A DNA stretch of 47,496 nucleotides from Psychromonas sp. (GTDB lineage Bacteria; Pseudomonadota; Gammaproteobacteria; Enterobacterales; Psychromonadaceae), in assembly GCA_013619145.1 (NCBI GenBank), contig JABXKR010000157.1, forward strand, positions 1 through 47,496, written 5' to 3'. The notes under the pieces are model-generated. The model made no database searches. It worked only from the letters and a program-made list of their open reading frames with translations, and was not told the DNA's origin. The position numbers were made by a program, and so were the translations under genes. Of the stretch, positions 10,539 through 22,863 are shown piece by piece (the first letter of the stretch is position 1; every line of letters begins with the position of its first letter).

Positions 10539-11681
10539 TTAGCGCTTTTCTAATAAATTCACAACAGCTTGGGCAGCCTGCGAGTCTGCATCGCATTTTA
10601 TTAATTGATGTAACTCAGTGAAAGTCTTAATCATATCGCTATTGTCTTGCCCTAATAAACTATTCAATTCAGCAACAATATTTTCCACCGTACAATCGTG
10701 TTGACTTAACTCTTTAACCACTTCTTTATCTGCAATTAAGTTAGGCAATGATGTGTATTTTATATTAGTCATCGCTTTAGCTATCACATAGGTTATTGGT
10801 TTCACACGATAAGCAACCACCATAGGTGCTTTGGCAAGCATAGCTTCAAGAGCTGCTGTACCGGACGCAAGTAATACTGTGTCGGCAGATTGTAAAACGG
10901 CGCTTGCTTGACCATCAAAAACAGTTAAGGGTAAATCAGGTGCATATTGTTTTTGCAGGAGTAAAAACTGCTTTTTACGTGCCGCATTAACCATAGGTAC
11001 AATAAATTTAAGCTGCGGATATTGTTTGCTAATAATAGCTGCAGACTGTAAAAATATCGGCCCTAACAGTTCCACTTCTGCTTTACGGCTACCGGGCAAA
11101 ATTGCTAACAATTTATCTTGCTCTGCCAGTCCCAATTTTTGCCGCGCGATATTTTTCTCCGGAAGTAACGGCAACTGATCTGCAAGCGTATGACCGACAA
11201 ACTGACAGGGCACCTTAAACTTATCATAAAATGCTTTTTCAAAAGGTAAAAATGCTAAAACCAAATCGGTCGCTTTGGCTATTTTATGAATACGCCACTG
11301 TTTCCAAGCCCATACTGAAGGACTGACATAATGAATTGTTTTTATATTTTGTTGTTTTAATTTCAATTCAACCGTTAGATTAAAATCCGGCGCATCAATG
11401 CCAATAAAAATATCGGGAGGATTAGCGATAAAATGTTTAATAATAGATTTACGAATACGCAAAATGCTAGGTAATTTTCCTAGTACTTCTACAAAGCCCA
11501 TTACTGACAAGGCTTCAAGCGGATGTAACGCTTTACAGCCCTGCGCTATCATTTTCGGCCCTGCAATACCTTCAAAAACAGCATCAGGATAATGTTCTTT
11601 TAATGCCTTAATTAAACCTTCACCTAAAATATCACCGGAAGCTTCACCTGCAATTAACCCAATTCGTAGTGGTTTATTCAT
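10539..11681 (-). CDS. lpxB: Lipid-A-disaccharide synthase
   Basis: 380 aa; IGLIAGEASGDILGEGLIKAL, SPSVWAWKQWRIHKI, LPGSRKAEVELLGP. Confidence 0.96.
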   Translation of the reverse strand: MNKPLRIGLIAGEASGDILGEGLIKALKEHYPDAVFEGIAGPKMIAQGCKALHPLEALSVMGFVEVLGKLPSILRIRKSIIKHFIANPPDIFIGIDAPDFNLTVELKLKQQNIKTIHYVSPSVWAWKQWRIHKIAKATDLVLAFLPFEKAFYDKFKVPCQFVGHTLADQLPLLPEKNIARQKLGLAEQDKLLAILPGSRKAEVELLGPIFLQSAAIISKQYPQLKFIVPMVNAARKKQFLLLQKQYAPDLPLTVFDGQASAVLQSADTVLLASGTAALEAMLAKAPMVVAYRVKPITYVIAKAMTNIKYTSLPNLIADKEVVKELSQHDCTVENIVAELNSLLGQDNSDMIKTFTELHQLIKCDADSQAAQAVVNLLEKR

Positions 11682-11705
11682 AATCTTTTCTTATTCGATG
11701 TTTAA

Positions 11706-11733
11706 AAAAAAAGACTCAAATGAGCCTTTTTCT
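11706..11733 (-). terminator. Hairpin with flanking T/A tracts between lpxA and lpxB
   Basis: AAAAAGACTCAAATGAGCCTTTTT; minus strand AGGCTCATTTGAGTCTTTTTTT. Confidence 0.5.
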
Positions 11734-11756
11734 AATAATATATATTACCCAGGATC

Positions 11757-12545
11757 TTAACGCACAATGCCGCGACTGTCTTCACAGATAAAGTCATATA
11801 AGATTTGCAGTTCAGGGCAGGCTTCTAATTTCTCGGCAATTTCCAGTTTTGCTTGTTCAAGAGTATTACCTTGACGGCAGATAGCTTTATAGGCACGCTT
11901 GATTTCCATAATAGCAGCACTACTGAAACCACGACGTTTTAAACCAACCGAGTTAATACCTTGCGCTTTTGCATAATTACCGGTCGCCATAAAATAAGGC
12001 GGGATATCTTTATTTACCGCAGAGCATCCGCCAATCATGGCAAATTCACCAACACGTGTGAATTGATGCAGTGCAGAAAGACCACCAATAATCACGTTAT
12101 TAGCCAGCTTAGTATGACCAGCCAATGTTGCATTATTTGATAAAATAATATTATCACCAAGGATACAATCATGGGCTACATGCACATAAGCCATCAGTAA
12201 ATTATTATTACCAATACGGGTTGTGCCTTGATCCTGTGCCGTACCACGATGGATAGTACAGCTTTCACGAAACACATTATTGTCGCCGATTTCTAAAAAT
12301 GTTTCTTCACCATCATATTTTAGATCTTGGCAATCTTCACCGACAGAGGCAAATTGAAAAATCTTATTGCCTTTACCCATTTTAGTCGGGCCTTTGATAA
12401 CAACATGCGGTGCAATCCAGCAATTATCACCAATTTCAACTCGATCACCAATAATAGTATATGGACCAATTTCTACATTTTTACCGATTATGGCGTTTTC
12501 ATGCACAATTGCAGTTGGATGAATTCTTGCTGTTGAATTTGTCAT
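11757..12545 (-). CDS. lpxA: UDP-N-acetylglucosamine acyltransferase
   Basis: Likely start at 12545 ([21 protein letters not shown], 262 aa) rather than the ORF-track M at 12584; hexapeptide repeats; overlaps the fabZ stop. Confidence 0.95.
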   Translation of the reverse strand: MTNSTARIHPTAIVHENAIIGKNVEIGPYTIIGDRVEIGDNCWIAPHVVIKGPTKMGKGNKIFQFASVGEDCQDLKYDGEETFLEIGDNNVFRESCTIHRGTAQDQGTTRIGNNNLLMAYVHVAHDCILGDNIILSNNATLAGHTKLANNVIIGGLSALHQFTRVGEFAMIGGCSAVNKDIPPYFMATGNYAKAQGINSVGLKRRGFSSAAIMEIKRAYKAICRQGNTLEQAKLEIAEKLEACPELQILYDFICEDSRGIVR

Positions 12546-12997
12546 TAGATCTCTCTTCTTGCACACATGATCATCGCCTGACAAACAACTTCACCGTCAA
12601 CTTTTGCCACACATTCAAATTTACCCATGCCGCGACGATCTTTCAAATAGATAACATGCAGGTTTAAAATATCACCAGGAACAACAGGCTTGCGAAAACG
12701 CACCTTATCGATAGAGGCTAAAAAATACAGCTCATTTTCAGCAGGTTTGCCGTAAGTTGCAAATGCTAATACACCCGTTGCCTGTGCTAATGCTTCAACA
12801 ATCATTACACCGGGAAATACCGGAGTACCAGGAAAATGTCCTTGAAACTGCGGTTCATTAAAAGAAATGTTTTTGACACCATGCAGTGTTTTACCAGGAA
12901 CATAATCTAATACACGATCCACTAATAAAAACGGGTAGCGATGCGGCAAAAGATCCATGATCTCTTTAATATCCAGTGAATTTAATTCATTACTCAC
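12545..12997 (-). CDS. fabZ: 3-hydroxyacyl-[ACP] dehydratase
   Basis: 150 aa; [37 protein letters not shown]. Confidence 0.96.
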   Translation of the reverse strand: MSNELNSLDIKEIMDLLPHRYPFLLVDRVLDYVPGKTLHGVKNISFNEPQFQGHFPGTPVFPGVMIVEALAQATGVLAFATYGKPAENELYFLASIDKVRFRKPVVPGDILNLHVIYLKDRRGMGKFECVAKVDGEVVCQAMIMCARREI

Positions 12998-13012
12998 GAT
13001 CTGTTCCTTTAT

Positions 13013-14029
13013 TTAATCTTTAAGTTGTTTTTCAAGTTCTTTAACACGTTTAAATAAATCATCAATTTTTAACGTATATGCGGTTGTTTTGCGCCATGCT
13101 CTATTTTTTTGTGCAGGTACACCTGATGAATAAACCCCAGCTTCATTAATACTGCGCATCACCATGCTGTCGCCGGTAATAACCACATTATCGGCAATAT
13201 TCAAATGGCCATTCATCGCAACCGAGCCGCCGAGTATACAGCTTTTACCAATTTTTGTACTGCCGGCAACATTTGAACCGCCGGCGATTGCCGTATGAGC
13301 GCCGATCGACACATTGTGAGCAATCTGACACTGATTATCAATTTTAACACCATCTGCAATGACTGTATTTGATAATGCACCGCGGTCAATGGTTGTTGAG
13401 GAGCCAATTTCAACATCATCCCCAATCAAAACCTGACCTATCTGAGGAATTTTAACCCAGGTACCTTGATAAGGTGCATTGCCAAAACCATCAGAGCCAA
13501 TCACACTGTTTGCATGGATAATACAACGTTTACCAAGTTGACAGTTATGATAAACGGTTACATTCGGGTAAATTTTACTCTGTTCACCAATTTGTGAATT
13601 TAAACCTATCACCACATTGGCAGAAATTTGACAGTTATCGCCAATTTTAACGCCGGCCTCGATCACAACATTAGCGGCAATCGCTACGTTTTCACCAATT
13701 TCCGCCGTTTCATGGATCACAGCAGAGGCAGCAATACCAGCTGCTAAATTCGGTGTTGTATCAAATAGGCGAGCTAATAATGCATAACCCACATAAGGGG
13801 TATCCATAAACAGGGCATTACCTTGATACTCTTCCTTTAAAGCTGTAGGCAGTACAATTGCACTCGCCTTACATTCATCAAGTTTGCTTAACAACTTCTT
13901 ATCAGAGACAAAAGTAATATCTCCTTGATTAGCTTGATCAAACGTTGCCAGGCGATCTATAAGCTGTTCAGCATCGCCACCAAGTTGCGCGTTTAATAAC
14001 TTAGCTAACTGTGCCAAATTGTATGTCAT
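13013..14029 (-). CDS. lpxD: UDP-3-O-(3-hydroxyacyl)glucosamine N-acyltransferase
   Basis: 338 aa; hexapeptide repeats, GSDGFGNAPYQGTWVKIPQIGQV, TTIDRGAL, IDNQCQIAHNVSIG. Confidence 0.95.
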   Translation of the reverse strand: MTYNLAQLAKLLNAQLGGDAEQLIDRLATFDQANQGDITFVSDKKLLSKLDECKASAIVLPTALKEEYQGNALFMDTPYVGYALLARLFDTTPNLAAGIAASAVIHETAEIGENVAIAANVVIEAGVKIGDNCQISANVVIGLNSQIGEQSKIYPNVTVYHNCQLGKRCIIHANSVIGSDGFGNAPYQGTWVKIPQIGQVLIGDDVEIGSSTTIDRGALSNTVIADGVKIDNQCQIAHNVSIGAHTAIAGGSNVAGSTKIGKSCILGGSVAMNGHLNIADNVVITGDSMVMRSINEAGVYSSGVPAQKNRAWRKTTAYTLKIDDLFKRVKELEKQLKD

Positions 14030-14039
14030 TTTTTAGAAC

Positions 14040-14552
14040 CTACTTTTTGCTGATTTCTTTAATAACAACATCAGAAATATCAAGTTCAGGTTTAGAAAAA
14101 ACAATCTGCTCTCCATTTAAAATAAGATCGTAGCCATCTTTCAAAGCGACTGCATTAATAACTTCACGTACCTGAATTAATGCTTTTTGTTGTTCTTCAC
14201 CTTGACGGCGACGATTATCTTCTTCAAATGCTTTACGTTTTAATTTGTACTCAGATAGTTTAACTTCAGCTTTACGTTTTAAGCTGGTTACTTCATTCGC
14301 CGCCATCATTTCGGCGTCACGTTCAAGTGTGGCTTCTATCTTAGTTATCTCTTTTTCCAGAACCTGCAGGTCCTCATAACGTCCTTTGAATTCATTTTCT
14401 AACTTCTTCATGGTTTTTTCACGTTGCGGTGATTGTTTCATAATTTTAGAAGGGAAAACTACGCCAATTTTTTGCGTTTCCTGCGCAGCGTTTGCTGTTG
14501 ATACTGAAACCATTGCAACTGCTAATGTAACTACTTTAAAAAAGCTTTTCAT
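14040..14552 (-). CDS. skp: Periplasmic chaperone OmpH/Skp
   Basis: 170 aa with signal peptide; coiled-coil OmpH-like; located between bamA and lpxD. Confidence 0.9.
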   Translation of the reverse strand: MKSFFKVVTLAVAMVSVSTANAAQETQKIGVVFPSKIMKQSPQREKTMKKLENEFKGRYEDLQVLEKEITKIEATLERDAEMMAANEVTSLKRKAEVKLSEYKLKRKAFEEDNRRRQGEEQQKALIQVREVINAVALKDGYDLILNGEQIVFSKPELDISDVVIKEISKK

Positions 14553-14660
14553 TTTGTAACTCCGTAATATAAAAAAGATAATAAGATAAAAAAGTAGCTA
14601 AACATATTAATCTATCAGTATGCGATTTAGCTAGTTATTATCATATTTGTAAATAAATAA

Positions 14661-17081
14661 TTAGAATGTTTCACCAATATTGAATGAGAATACTTCAGTT
14701 CTATCTCCTTCATACTCTTTTAGAGGCACTGCGAGTGTGAAAATTAAAGGTCCCATCGGCGATATCCAAGTGATTTGCGTCCCCAACGAAGCACGTATTC
14801 TGCCTGGTTTTGAATAATCTCCAAAATAATCGCAATTATATGAACAACTCATTTGACTATACTTATCATAATCAAATTCTGTATCCCAAACTTCGCCTGC
14901 ATCGATAAATATGCTACTGCGAACTTGTCTTGTATAGGCTTCATCTAAAAACGGAACCGGGAAAATCAACTCACCGCTAATAGTGTATTTAGCGTTACCA
15001 CCAACGGCACTATCCGTTAAAGCCAGAGTGCTATTACCGCCATCAGTTCCAACATACATAGCACGAGGGCCTACGGTATTACTTGAGAAACCGCGTAAAG
15101 TTCGGTAGCCACCTGCATAGTAATTTTCAAAGAAAGGTAATATTTGATCATTACCTTCAAATTGTCCGTAACCATTTCCGTATCCGGCAGATGCTCTTAT
15201 TAATGTTGTCCAATCACCGTCATCAGAAAGACGCTGGTAATTACTAAAGTCAAAATTGACTTTAAAATATTGTAAATCTGAACCGGGTATGGTCATTTTA
15301 GTCCAAAAGGAGTGTTTCATACCTTGAGTCGCTAACTGTCCTTTATCAAGATTATTTCGTGTCCACTTTAAAGAAACATCAAAATTTTGAAAATTAACAG
15401 CACCGTCAGAATCTAACTGTGAAGCGTAAATATCCCAGAATTGTCTTAATTGCTCATAGGATTTCAGTTGTGAAATGCCATTATTTTCCCAACCAAAACT
15501 TAAACCTAAGCGGTTAAGTTCGTCCACAGGAAATCCTGCATTTAATCGAGCACCGTAAGTGGTATTGGTGTAGTCGACAATATTCGCTTCACCCGCCTCA
15601 AATTTATCATAAAAGATTCGACCACCGCCACTAACTCCATCTTTGGTAAGATAAGGAGTAGTGTAATTGACATTTGCACTTAAGCTATATTGGTTTGTTT
15701 TTGCTTCAAAGCCAACTTTATCACCTGAACCCAGGAAGTTATTTTGCTGCACACCAGCAGTTAAACTTAATCCTGATTCAGTACCGAAACCAACACCCGC
15801 ATTAAATGAACCAGATGCTTGTTCTTCAACATTAACATTAACATCAACTAAATCATCACTCACTCTTTCGGTATTTATATCAACCTTAGAGAAGAAACCT
15901 AAACGATTTAAACGTGCTTTTGAGGTTTCAATACTTTCGCTAGATAACCAGCCACCTTCCATTTGACGCATCTCGCGACGCAAGACTACATCTTTGGTAG
16001 TGGTATTACCTGATATATTGATATGACGGACATATCCTCGCTGACCTGGTTCAACAGAAAAATTAACCACTACACTATTGGTTGCATCATCAATTTCAGG
16101 GTAGGTTGTTATTTCCGGGTAGGCATAACCTAAACGGCCGAAGTATTTACGAATACTTTGCTCTGTAAATGCCACATCTGATGCCGCATAAACATCACCG
16201 TTTGAAAAAGGGACTAATGAAGCTATTTCAGCATCATTATCTAACAGGTCACCAATAAATTTCACATCAGAAACTTTATATACTGCACCTTCATCAAGAT
16301 TAACGGTTACATAAACACCTTTTTTATTGGGGGTTAATGAAACTTGAGTGTCCTCAATCTGAAAACGAATATAACCACGATCTAAATAATAACTTTTGAT
16401 TACCTCTAAATCACCGGCAAGTTTTTGTTTTTGATAGTTATCATCAGCAAAAAAATCCCACCAACCACCAGAATCACTCAGTGTTAAGCGCTTTAACAGC
16501 TGCTGATCAGAAAAAACAGTATTACCGACAATATTTATCTGCTCAATTTTAGCAGACAGACCTTCGCGGAAAACAAACTGAAGGGAGACGCGATTACGTG
16601 GCAGAGTGGTGACAATTGTTTCAACTTGAGCACTGTACTTACCGACACTATGATAAAAGTCTTCCAGACTTTTTCCAATACCAGTAAGCGTTGTTCTGTC
16701 TAATGTTTCACCGACTTGTATCTGCGATGATTTCAACGAGTCAAAGATCTGTTCTTCTGTTAATTTATCATTACCAACCAATTCCACATTACTGATCGTT
16801 GGACGCTCTTTAACTTTAAAGATTAAAATATCACCTTCTCTAAATAACTCGATCGATTCAAAGTGACTACTTGCATAAAGCTTTTTCAGTGCTTTTGACA
16901 ATTCATAATCATCAATAACATCCCCTTCGCGAATAGGCAGGCTTAATAAGGCAGCCCCTAAAGTAACACGCTGTAAACCATCAAACTGCAAATCAGAAAT
17001 TGTAAATTTCTCTGCAGCAGAAAACAGAGGGAAACAGCTGCCAATTATTAGTGCAGAGGTAAGTAGGTATTTCTTGATCAT
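14661..17081 (-). CDS. bamA: Outer membrane protein assembly factor BamA
   Basis: 806 aa; POTRA repeats, [29 protein letters not shown] motif, C-terminal beta signal FNIGETF. Confidence 0.96.
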   Translation of the reverse strand: MIKKYLLTSALIIGSCFPLFSAAEKFTISDLQFDGLQRVTLGAALLSLPIREGDVIDDYELSKALKKLYASSHFESIELFREGDILIFKVKERPTISNVELVGNDKLTEEQIFDSLKSSQIQVGETLDRTTLTGIGKSLEDFYHSVGKYSAQVETIVTTLPRNRVSLQFVFREGLSAKIEQINIVGNTVFSDQQLLKRLTLSDSGGWWDFFADDNYQKQKLAGDLEVIKSYYLDRGYIRFQIEDTQVSLTPNKKGVYVTVNLDEGAVYKVSDVKFIGDLLDNDAEIASLVPFSNGDVYAASDVAFTEQSIRKYFGRLGYAYPEITTYPEIDDATNSVVVNFSVEPGQRGYVRHINISGNTTTKDVVLRREMRQMEGGWLSSESIETSKARLNRLGFFSKVDINTERVSDDLVDVNVNVEEQASGSFNAGVGFGTESGLSLTAGVQQNNFLGSGDKVGFEAKTNQYSLSANVNYTTPYLTKDGVSGGGRIFYDKFEAGEANIVDYTNTTYGARLNAGFPVDELNRLGLSFGWENNGISQLKSYEQLRQFWDIYASQLDSDGAVNFQNFDVSLKWTRNNLDKGQLATQGMKHSFWTKMTIPGSDLQYFKVNFDFSNYQRLSDDGDWTTLIRASAGYGNGYGQFEGNDQILPFFENYYAGGYRTLRGFSSNTVGPRAMYVGTDGGNSTLALTDSAVGGNAKYTISGELIFPVPFLDEAYTRQVRSSIFIDAGEVWDTEFDYDKYSQMSCSYNCDYFGDYSKPGRIRASLGTQITWISPMGPLIFTLAVPLKEYEGDRTEVFSFNIGETF

Positions 17082-17289
17082 TTTATTCGTTAATCCTTTA
17101 CAACACTTATATTGTGTTTTTTATTTAGCCCGCTAAGTGCCGTTTTTTCTGATATAACCACAAATTCTAACACTATGGCCAAACTGAAAGCGATTAAAAT
17201 ACAATTATTCATTTAACAAGGTACGGAGTTTATAAAGTTATAAATACACTTTCAACACAATGATTTATCAACTACTAAATCACTGCAAT

Positions 17290-18666
17290 CTATAATAAAT
17301 CAAAATCATTAAGTATGGCGACGGTCATTAAGGTCATTAAAATAGCCCCGCCGATCCTAAACCCTATCTCTTGAATTTTCTCTGGAATAGGTTTTCCAGC
17401 TATCAGCTCCGCAAAGTAATAAAGCAGATGTCCTCCATCTAATACCGGTAATGGGATTAAATTCATCAAACCTAAATTAACACTAATTAAAGCTAAAAAG
17501 CCCAAAAAGTATTCAATGCCATAACCAGCACTCATTCCTGCACCTTTGGCAATAGAAACAGGGCCGCTTAAATTGGTAACAGAAATATCACCTATCACCA
17601 ACTTTATTAACGTATCAAAAGTCAGCTTAGTTAACTGCCCTGTTTTTTCAACGCCTTTAATAAAGGCGTTTAATGGAGAAAACTGCAATTTTACAAGATA
17701 TTCTTCCGGATACGGATCAACTACAGGCGATACTCCGATATATCCTTGTATAGAATCAGACTGTAGCTTTCTTGCCTCGGGTGTCAACTCAACAGTTGTG
17801 ACTATTGTGCCTCTTTCAATTTCAAGTTTCAGCGCCTGGTTAGCATTTTTCTGGATCAGTTCAACAAATTCCTGCCAATTGCTTAATTTAACACCATCAA
17901 TCGCACGTAACTTATCACCAATCTGCAGCCCTGCTCTATCACCAGCACCACCTTTTACTATATTTTCCACTTGCAAGTGGACATCAGGTGTATAAGGAAG
18001 CAGGCCTAAACTGCTTATAATTGACTCTTTTTTTGGATCAAATACCCAATTCAGCAATGAGACCTTAAAAGTTTTTGTTGGTTCAAAGCTATGACTATTT
18101 TTATCAGCAGTTAATGGCGTAATAGTGATATTAAACTCATTTTCACCAATTTGACTGATCAATGCCAGATTAAGGGCTTCCCAATCTCCAATCTGTTGCT
18201 CATTAATAGCGGTCACTTGAAAAGGAGTATCACTTTTAATAATGCTCAGAGGCGTATCAGCAAGCGTCTCTTGAATAATCGGTTTTGCACTATTAATACC
18301 AATCATATACATAAAAAAGAACGCAATAATTGCCAATAAAAAATTAGCAATTGGTCCGGCAGCTACGATAGCAATACGCTGCCAAACTGTTTTTTTATCA
18401 AAAGCGTACTGCTCATCTTCAGGTAATAAGCACTCTGCGCGCCCATCCAGCATTTTTACATAACCACCCAGTGGAAAGGCCGCAATTGCAAACTCAGTGC
18501 CCTGTTGATCTGTGCGTTTAAAAAGGACTTTACCAAAACCAATTGAAAAACGATGTACTTTTACACCACAACGTCTGGCCACCCAAAAGTGACCATATTC
18601 ATGGATCGCAACCAGAATACTAAGTGCGATAATAAATGAGCCTAAATTCCATAAAGCACTTAACAT
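17290..18666 (-). CDS. rseP: Intramembrane site-2 zinc metalloprotease (sigma-E regulation)
   Basis: 458 aa; [14 protein letters not shown] (HExxH), PDZ domain, [16 protein letters not shown]. Confidence 0.95.
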   Translation of the reverse strand: MLSALWNLGSFIIALSILVAIHEYGHFWVARRCGVKVHRFSIGFGKVLFKRTDQQGTEFAIAAFPLGGYVKMLDGRAECLLPEDEQYAFDKKTVWQRIAIVAAGPIANFLLAIIAFFFMYMIGINSAKPIIQETLADTPLSIIKSDTPFQVTAINEQQIGDWEALNLALISQIGENEFNITITPLTADKNSHSFEPTKTFKVSLLNWVFDPKKESIISSLGLLPYTPDVHLQVENIVKGGAGDRAGLQIGDKLRAIDGVKLSNWQEFVELIQKNANQALKLEIERGTIVTTVELTPEARKLQSDSIQGYIGVSPVVDPYPEEYLVKLQFSPLNAFIKGVEKTGQLTKLTFDTLIKLVIGDISVTNLSGPVSIAKGAGMSAGYGIEYFLGFLALISVNLGLMNLIPLPVLDGGHLLYYFAELIAGKPIPEKIQEIGFRIGGAILMTLMTVAILNDFDLL

Positions 18667-19795
18667 AAAAGATCTCGTTTAATTATTTTGTGTGCGGCCT
18701 CTTTAGCCTCAATGTCGATTGCTAACAGATGTTCAATCGAGTTAATCTGCTGAGTCTCGCTACTGTTTAATACACGCTCGGTAAGCTGTGAAATTTGAGT
18801 GAATTTTATCTGTTTATTTAAAAACGCTGCAACTGCCACTTCATTTACCGCATTTAAGGTGGTGGTTGCTTGTTGCCCTTGATAACAGGCATCAATCGCT
18901 AATTTCAAACAGGGATAACGATTAAAGTCAGGCTCTAAAAAGTTAAAGTTAACACCAGAGAAAAAGTCTAAAGGAGCCGCGCCACTATTGATACGCAGCC
19001 CTCCCCCCATCACATGAGCAATAGGAATACGCATATCCGGATTACCCATTTGTGCAATCACACTGCCATCTTTATATTGCACCATTGAATGAATAACAGA
19101 CTGAGGATGAATAACCACTTGTAACTGATCGACAGAGGCGTTAAACAACCAACGCGCTTCAATATACTCAAGCCCTTTATTCATCATGGTTGCTGAATCT
19201 ATCGATATTTTTTGTCCCATTGACCAATTAGGGTGTTTAACTGCTTGAGCCGGCGTTATCAGCGAAAATTCGCTTAACGGTTTTTCTAAAAAGGGGCCAC
19301 CCGATCCCGTCAGCAATATCTTTGCTACGCCTTGACCTTGCAGATCACAAGCACCAAGACTGTTTTGCAGATTTGTCGATAAAGCCTGGTATATCGCATT
19401 ATGTTCACTATCAACTGTTCTTTATTGGCAAGAAAAATCTCTTTGCCCGCATTTACAGCTGCTAATGTTGTTTTTAAGCCCGCACCACCAACAATGGCAG
19501 CCATCACACTATCAACATCGCAGCTTGCTAATAATTGCAGTAACTGTGCTTCGTTATCAAGCACCTGACAAGGTGAGTTTGCCTGTTTGAGTAACTCAGC
19601 TAAACGCAAGCGAGCATGTTTTTCACTCATGGAGACATATAAGGGAGAGAACTCCTGGCACAGCAAAAACATTTTATCAACGCTAGCAGAGGCTGCTAAT
19701 AAAGTAATTTTGTATAAATCAGGGTTAGCGCGACAAACACTCAGCGTACTTGCCCCTATTGACCCTGTGGCGCCTAAAATGGCTAATTTTTTCAT
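18660..19795 (-). pseudogene. dxr: 1-deoxy-D-xylulose 5-phosphate reductoisomerase, frameshifted by an apparent 64-bp deletion
   Basis: N-terminal part 19325-19795 (MKKLAILGATGSIG...[13 protein letters not shown]) and C-terminal part ([13 protein letters not shown]...LLTGSGGPF...RDLLC) are in different frames; junction at 19406-19415; residues matching E. coli 127-148 are missing. Confidence 0.88.
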
Positions 19796-19798
19796 CTT

Positions 19799-20650
19799 TT
19801 AATTAAGCCAAATCAGATATAGAACGGCAAAAACAGGTACAGCAGCCGTTAAACTATCGATGCGATCTAAAATACCACCATGGCCCGGTAATAAATTGCC
19901 ACTATCTTTAAGTCCCGCCTCGCGTTTGAAAATACTTTCGCTAAGATCACCCAACGCAGAAACAATATTAGTGACAAAAGCTGCGATAAAGAAGAAGACC
20001 ATCTTTTCTGCTGGAATAACAAAAAAAACACTGGCAATAAATGCCACAACCATTGAACTCATCATTCCACCTAGAAAACCTTCGATGGTTTTACCAGGAC
20101 TAACATTGGCTGCTAATTTATGTTTACCAAACTTTTTACCACAAAAATATGCGCCGGTATCCGCGGCCCATACTAATAAAAACACAAACATTAATAACTC
20201 AGCACCATAATAAAAATCATGATCAATATTCACTGAGCGTAATAACACCATGCCCCAGAAAAAAGGGATCAATGTAAATAAACCAAACAGGCTTTTAATT
20301 ATTTTATTATCTTTCCAAATAGATGCTGTTTTTGGGTAAGTGACTACCATCACTAGGGACAAACACCACCACGCAGCAGCAAGGGTTAAACCATTTGTGA
20401 GAAGAGGATTGACCGTACCGTTTAACCAGATCTGTTCAACTGGTATAAATAGCAATGTCGCACCGAGTAGCAAAGCAAATAGATAAAGCACTAAACTCGA
20501 AGGTTTTTTACTGACAAATCCGCCCCATTCTTTACTTGCTAATAAAAAGACAGCCGCACAAAACAGCATAAAGAATTTAAGTGGTAGGAAGAAAACACCT
20601 GCAATTGCGAGTGGTGCTAAAATCAAGGCGGTTATAATTCGTTGTTTCAC
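19799..20650 (-). CDS. cdsA: Phosphatidate cytidylyltransferase
   Basis: 283 aa polytopic; VSPGKTIEGFLGG and SIFKREAGLKDSGNLLPGHGGILDRIDSL. Confidence 0.95.
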   Translation of the reverse strand: MKQRIITALILAPLAIAGVFFLPLKFFMLFCAAVFLLASKEWGGFVSKKPSSLVLYLFALLLGATLLFIPVEQIWLNGTVNPLLTNGLTLAAAWWCLSLVMVVTYPKTASIWKDNKIIKSLFGLFTLIPFFWGMVLLRSVNIDHDFYYGAELLMFVFLLVWAADTGAYFCGKKFGKHKLAANVSPGKTIEGFLGGMMSSMVVAFIASVFFVIPAEKMVFFFIAAFVTNIVSALGDLSESIFKREAGLKDSGNLLPGHGGILDRIDSLTAAVPVFAVLYLIWLN

Positions 20651-20681
20651 AGAGGTATCCTGTTAAATTCGGTTGTAATTT

Positions 20682-21437
20682 TCAATTTGACTCAGATTTT
20701 GTCAAACTAACTTGCTCACTTGTTTGTCCAAAGCGACGTTCTTTACCTGAAAACATGTCGAGTGCACTTTGGAAAGTCAAAGCATCAAAGTCCGGCCACA
20801 ATACATCTGTAAAGTACAGTTCGGAATAAGCAAGTTGCCATAATAAAAAGTTACTTATACGGTGTTCGCCACCAGTACGGATCATTAAATCCACAGCCGG
20901 AAGTTTATGCAATGTAATTGCTCGGCTTAGTAATTCTTCATCGATATCATCTGCATCCAACTCGCCTGTTGCAACTAATTTTGCTAATTTTTTCGTCGCC
21001 TGAGTTATATCCCAACGCCCGCCATAATTAGCGGCAACATTAAGCACTAAGCCGGTATTATCCTTGGTTACCTTCTCAGCTTCAAAGACCTTTTTTTGTA
21101 AACGTTCACTGAAACCAGTTAGTTCGCCAATAATCTTTAATTTAATATTGTGCTTCTGTAATTTTTTCAGTTCGCTACCAAGCACAGTAAAAAACAGCTC
21201 CATCAACATATTGACTTCTTTTTCTGGTCGTTGCCAGTTTTCACTGCTAAAAGCAAAGATAGTTAACGCCTGAATATTGTTTTCGCTGGCAAAAGCAATC
21301 GCTTTACGTAAAGATTTAACACCATGTTTATGACCAAAAACACGATGTTTACCTTTAGCTTCAGCCCAACGCCCGTTGCCATCCATAATAATGGCAACAT
21401 GCTTGGGAATTTTTACTTGTTGATTTAACGTTGTCAC
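20682..21437 (-). CDS. uppS: Undecaprenyl diphosphate synthase
   Basis: 251 aa; [52 protein letters not shown]. Confidence 0.96.
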   Translation of the reverse strand: MTTLNQQVKIPKHVAIIMDGNGRWAEAKGKHRVFGHKHGVKSLRKAIAFASENNIQALTIFAFSSENWQRPEKEVNMLMELFFTVLGSELKKLQKHNIKLKIIGELTGFSERLQKKVFEAEKVTKDNTGLVLNVAANYGGRWDITQATKKLAKLVATGELDADDIDEELLSRAITLHKLPAVDLMIRTGGEHRISNFLLWQLAYSELYFTDVLWPDFDALTFQSALDMFSGKERRFGQTSEQVSLTKSESN

Positions 21438-21476
21438 ATATAGCCTTAATAAATAGAACTAACGGCAATACTATTA

Positions 21477-21507
21477 ATTAACGTACCCGCTAATCAGGTA
21501 CGTTAAT
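21477..21507 (-). terminator. Hairpin between frr and uppS
   Basis: ATTAACGTACC...GGTACGTTAAT, perfect 11-bp arms. Confidence 0.5.
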
Positions 21508-21517
21508 TTTAATGTTA

Positions 21518-22075
21518 TTAAACTTCTAATAACTCTTTCTCTTTTACAGCCAGAACATCATCAATCTGTTTAATAAACTCATTAGTGATTTTTTGAACAT
21601 TTTCTTCACCAACACGTTGCTCATCTTCACTGATATCTTTATCTTTCTCTAATGCTTTAAGATCGTTATTTGCATCACGGCGGATATTACGAATCGCAAT
21701 ACGGCTATTCTCAGCTTCACCACGAACGACTTTAATCAAATCTTTACGACGCTCTTCTGTTAATGGTGGTAATGGAATACGAATTACCGTACCCGCAGAC
21801 ATAGGATTTAAACCAAGGTTTGAACCCATAATCGCTTTTTCTACCGCTTGAATCAGTGATGCATCAAAAACAGTTACCGTAAGTGTACGAGAGTCTTCAG
21901 TTGAAACATTACCCACTTGACGAAGTGGAGTATTGCTTCCGTAATATGGCACCATAATGCCGTCTAATAAACTTGGGTGTGCACGGCCAGTACGAACTTT
22001 TGCAAGTTGCCCCTTGAATGATTCAAGACTTTTACCCATACGCGTTTGTGCGTCAATTTTCACTTCATTAATCAT
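21518..22075 (-). CDS. frr: Ribosome recycling factor
   Basis: 185 aa; [28 protein letters not shown]. Confidence 0.97.
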   Translation of the reverse strand: MINEVKIDAQTRMGKSLESFKGQLAKVRTGRAHPSLLDGIMVPYYGSNTPLRQVGNVSTEDSRTLTVTVFDASLIQAVEKAIMGSNLGLNPMSAGTVIRIPLPPLTEERRKDLIKVVRGEAENSRIAIRNIRRDANNDLKALEKDKDISEDEQRVGEENVQKITNEFIKQIDDVLAVKEKELLEV

Positions 22076-22122
22076 AACAATTCTCTTAATTTAAATTTTT
22101 AAGTTTTTAAGTTTTTATTAGT

Positions 22123-22863
22123 TTATTTTACATCTGCACAGTGTGTGATTGTTGTACCTTCAGTATCACCTAATACTACACGACTTAATGCGCCTGGTTT
22201 ATTCATGTTAAAGACTCGAATAGGTAAACTGTGATCTCGTGCCAGGGTAAATGCAGCTAAATCCATCACTTGCAGCTCTTTTTCTAATACTACCTGGTAA
22301 TCAATCTCAGTGTATAATTTCGCATCCGGATTTTTAACTGGATCTGCATCATAAACACCATCAACTTTAGTACCTTTTAACACAGCATCTGCTTCAATCT
22401 CAATACCACGTAAACAAGCAGCAGAATCCGTTGTAAAGAACGGGTTGCCCGTACCTGCAGCAAAAATAACAACCGTACCAAGTTTAAGGTACTTGATAGC
22501 TTCCGCCCAGTTGTAGTCATCACAAACGCCATTTAGCGGGATAGCTGACATTAAACGAGAATTTACATGTGCACGATGCAGTGCATCACGCATTGCCAGA
22601 CCATTCATCACAGTTGCCAGCATGCCCATATGATCACCGACAACACGGTTCATGCCAGCTTCGGCAAGACCTGCACCACGGAAAATATTGCCGCCACCGA
22701 TAACTAAACCTACCTGAACACCCGCTTCAATTAAAGATTTAATTTCAAGTGCCATACGATCCAGTACTTTGGGGTCGATACCAAAACCTTCTTCACCGAC
22801 TAAGGCTTCACCACTTAATTTTAATAAAATACGACGATATGCAGATTTAGGATTTGTGCTCAT
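22123..22863 (-). CDS. pyrH: Uridylate kinase
   Basis: 246 aa; [56 protein letters not shown]. Confidence 0.97.
   Translation of the reverse strand: MSTNPKSAYRRILLKLSGEALVGEEGFGIDPKVLDRMALEIKSLIEAGVQVGLVIGGGNIFRGAGLAEAGMNRVVGDHMGMLATVMNGLAMRDALHRAHVNSRLMSAIPLNGVCDDYNWAEAIKYLKLGTVVIFAAGTGNPFFTTDSAACLRGIEIEADAVLKGTKVDGVYDADPVKNPDAKLYTEIDYQVVLEKELQVMDLAAFTLARDHSLPIRVFNMNKPGALSRVVLGDTEGTTITHCADVK

Noticed and set aside
15667-15966. 99-aa ORF antisense to bamA, and similar antisense ORFs in dnaE, lpxB, flrA and flagellin
   Set aside because: Fully contained in confident genes on the opposite strand, with no start or domain evidence.
17082-17289. Sigma-E promoter upstream of bamA
   Set aside because: Looked for GGAACTT/GTCTAA-type boxes and found no convincing match.
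19316-19425. Programmed ribosomal frameshift in dxr
   Set aside because: About 22 codons are missing at the junction, and no slippery sequence or frameshift could supply them; deletion explains the data better.
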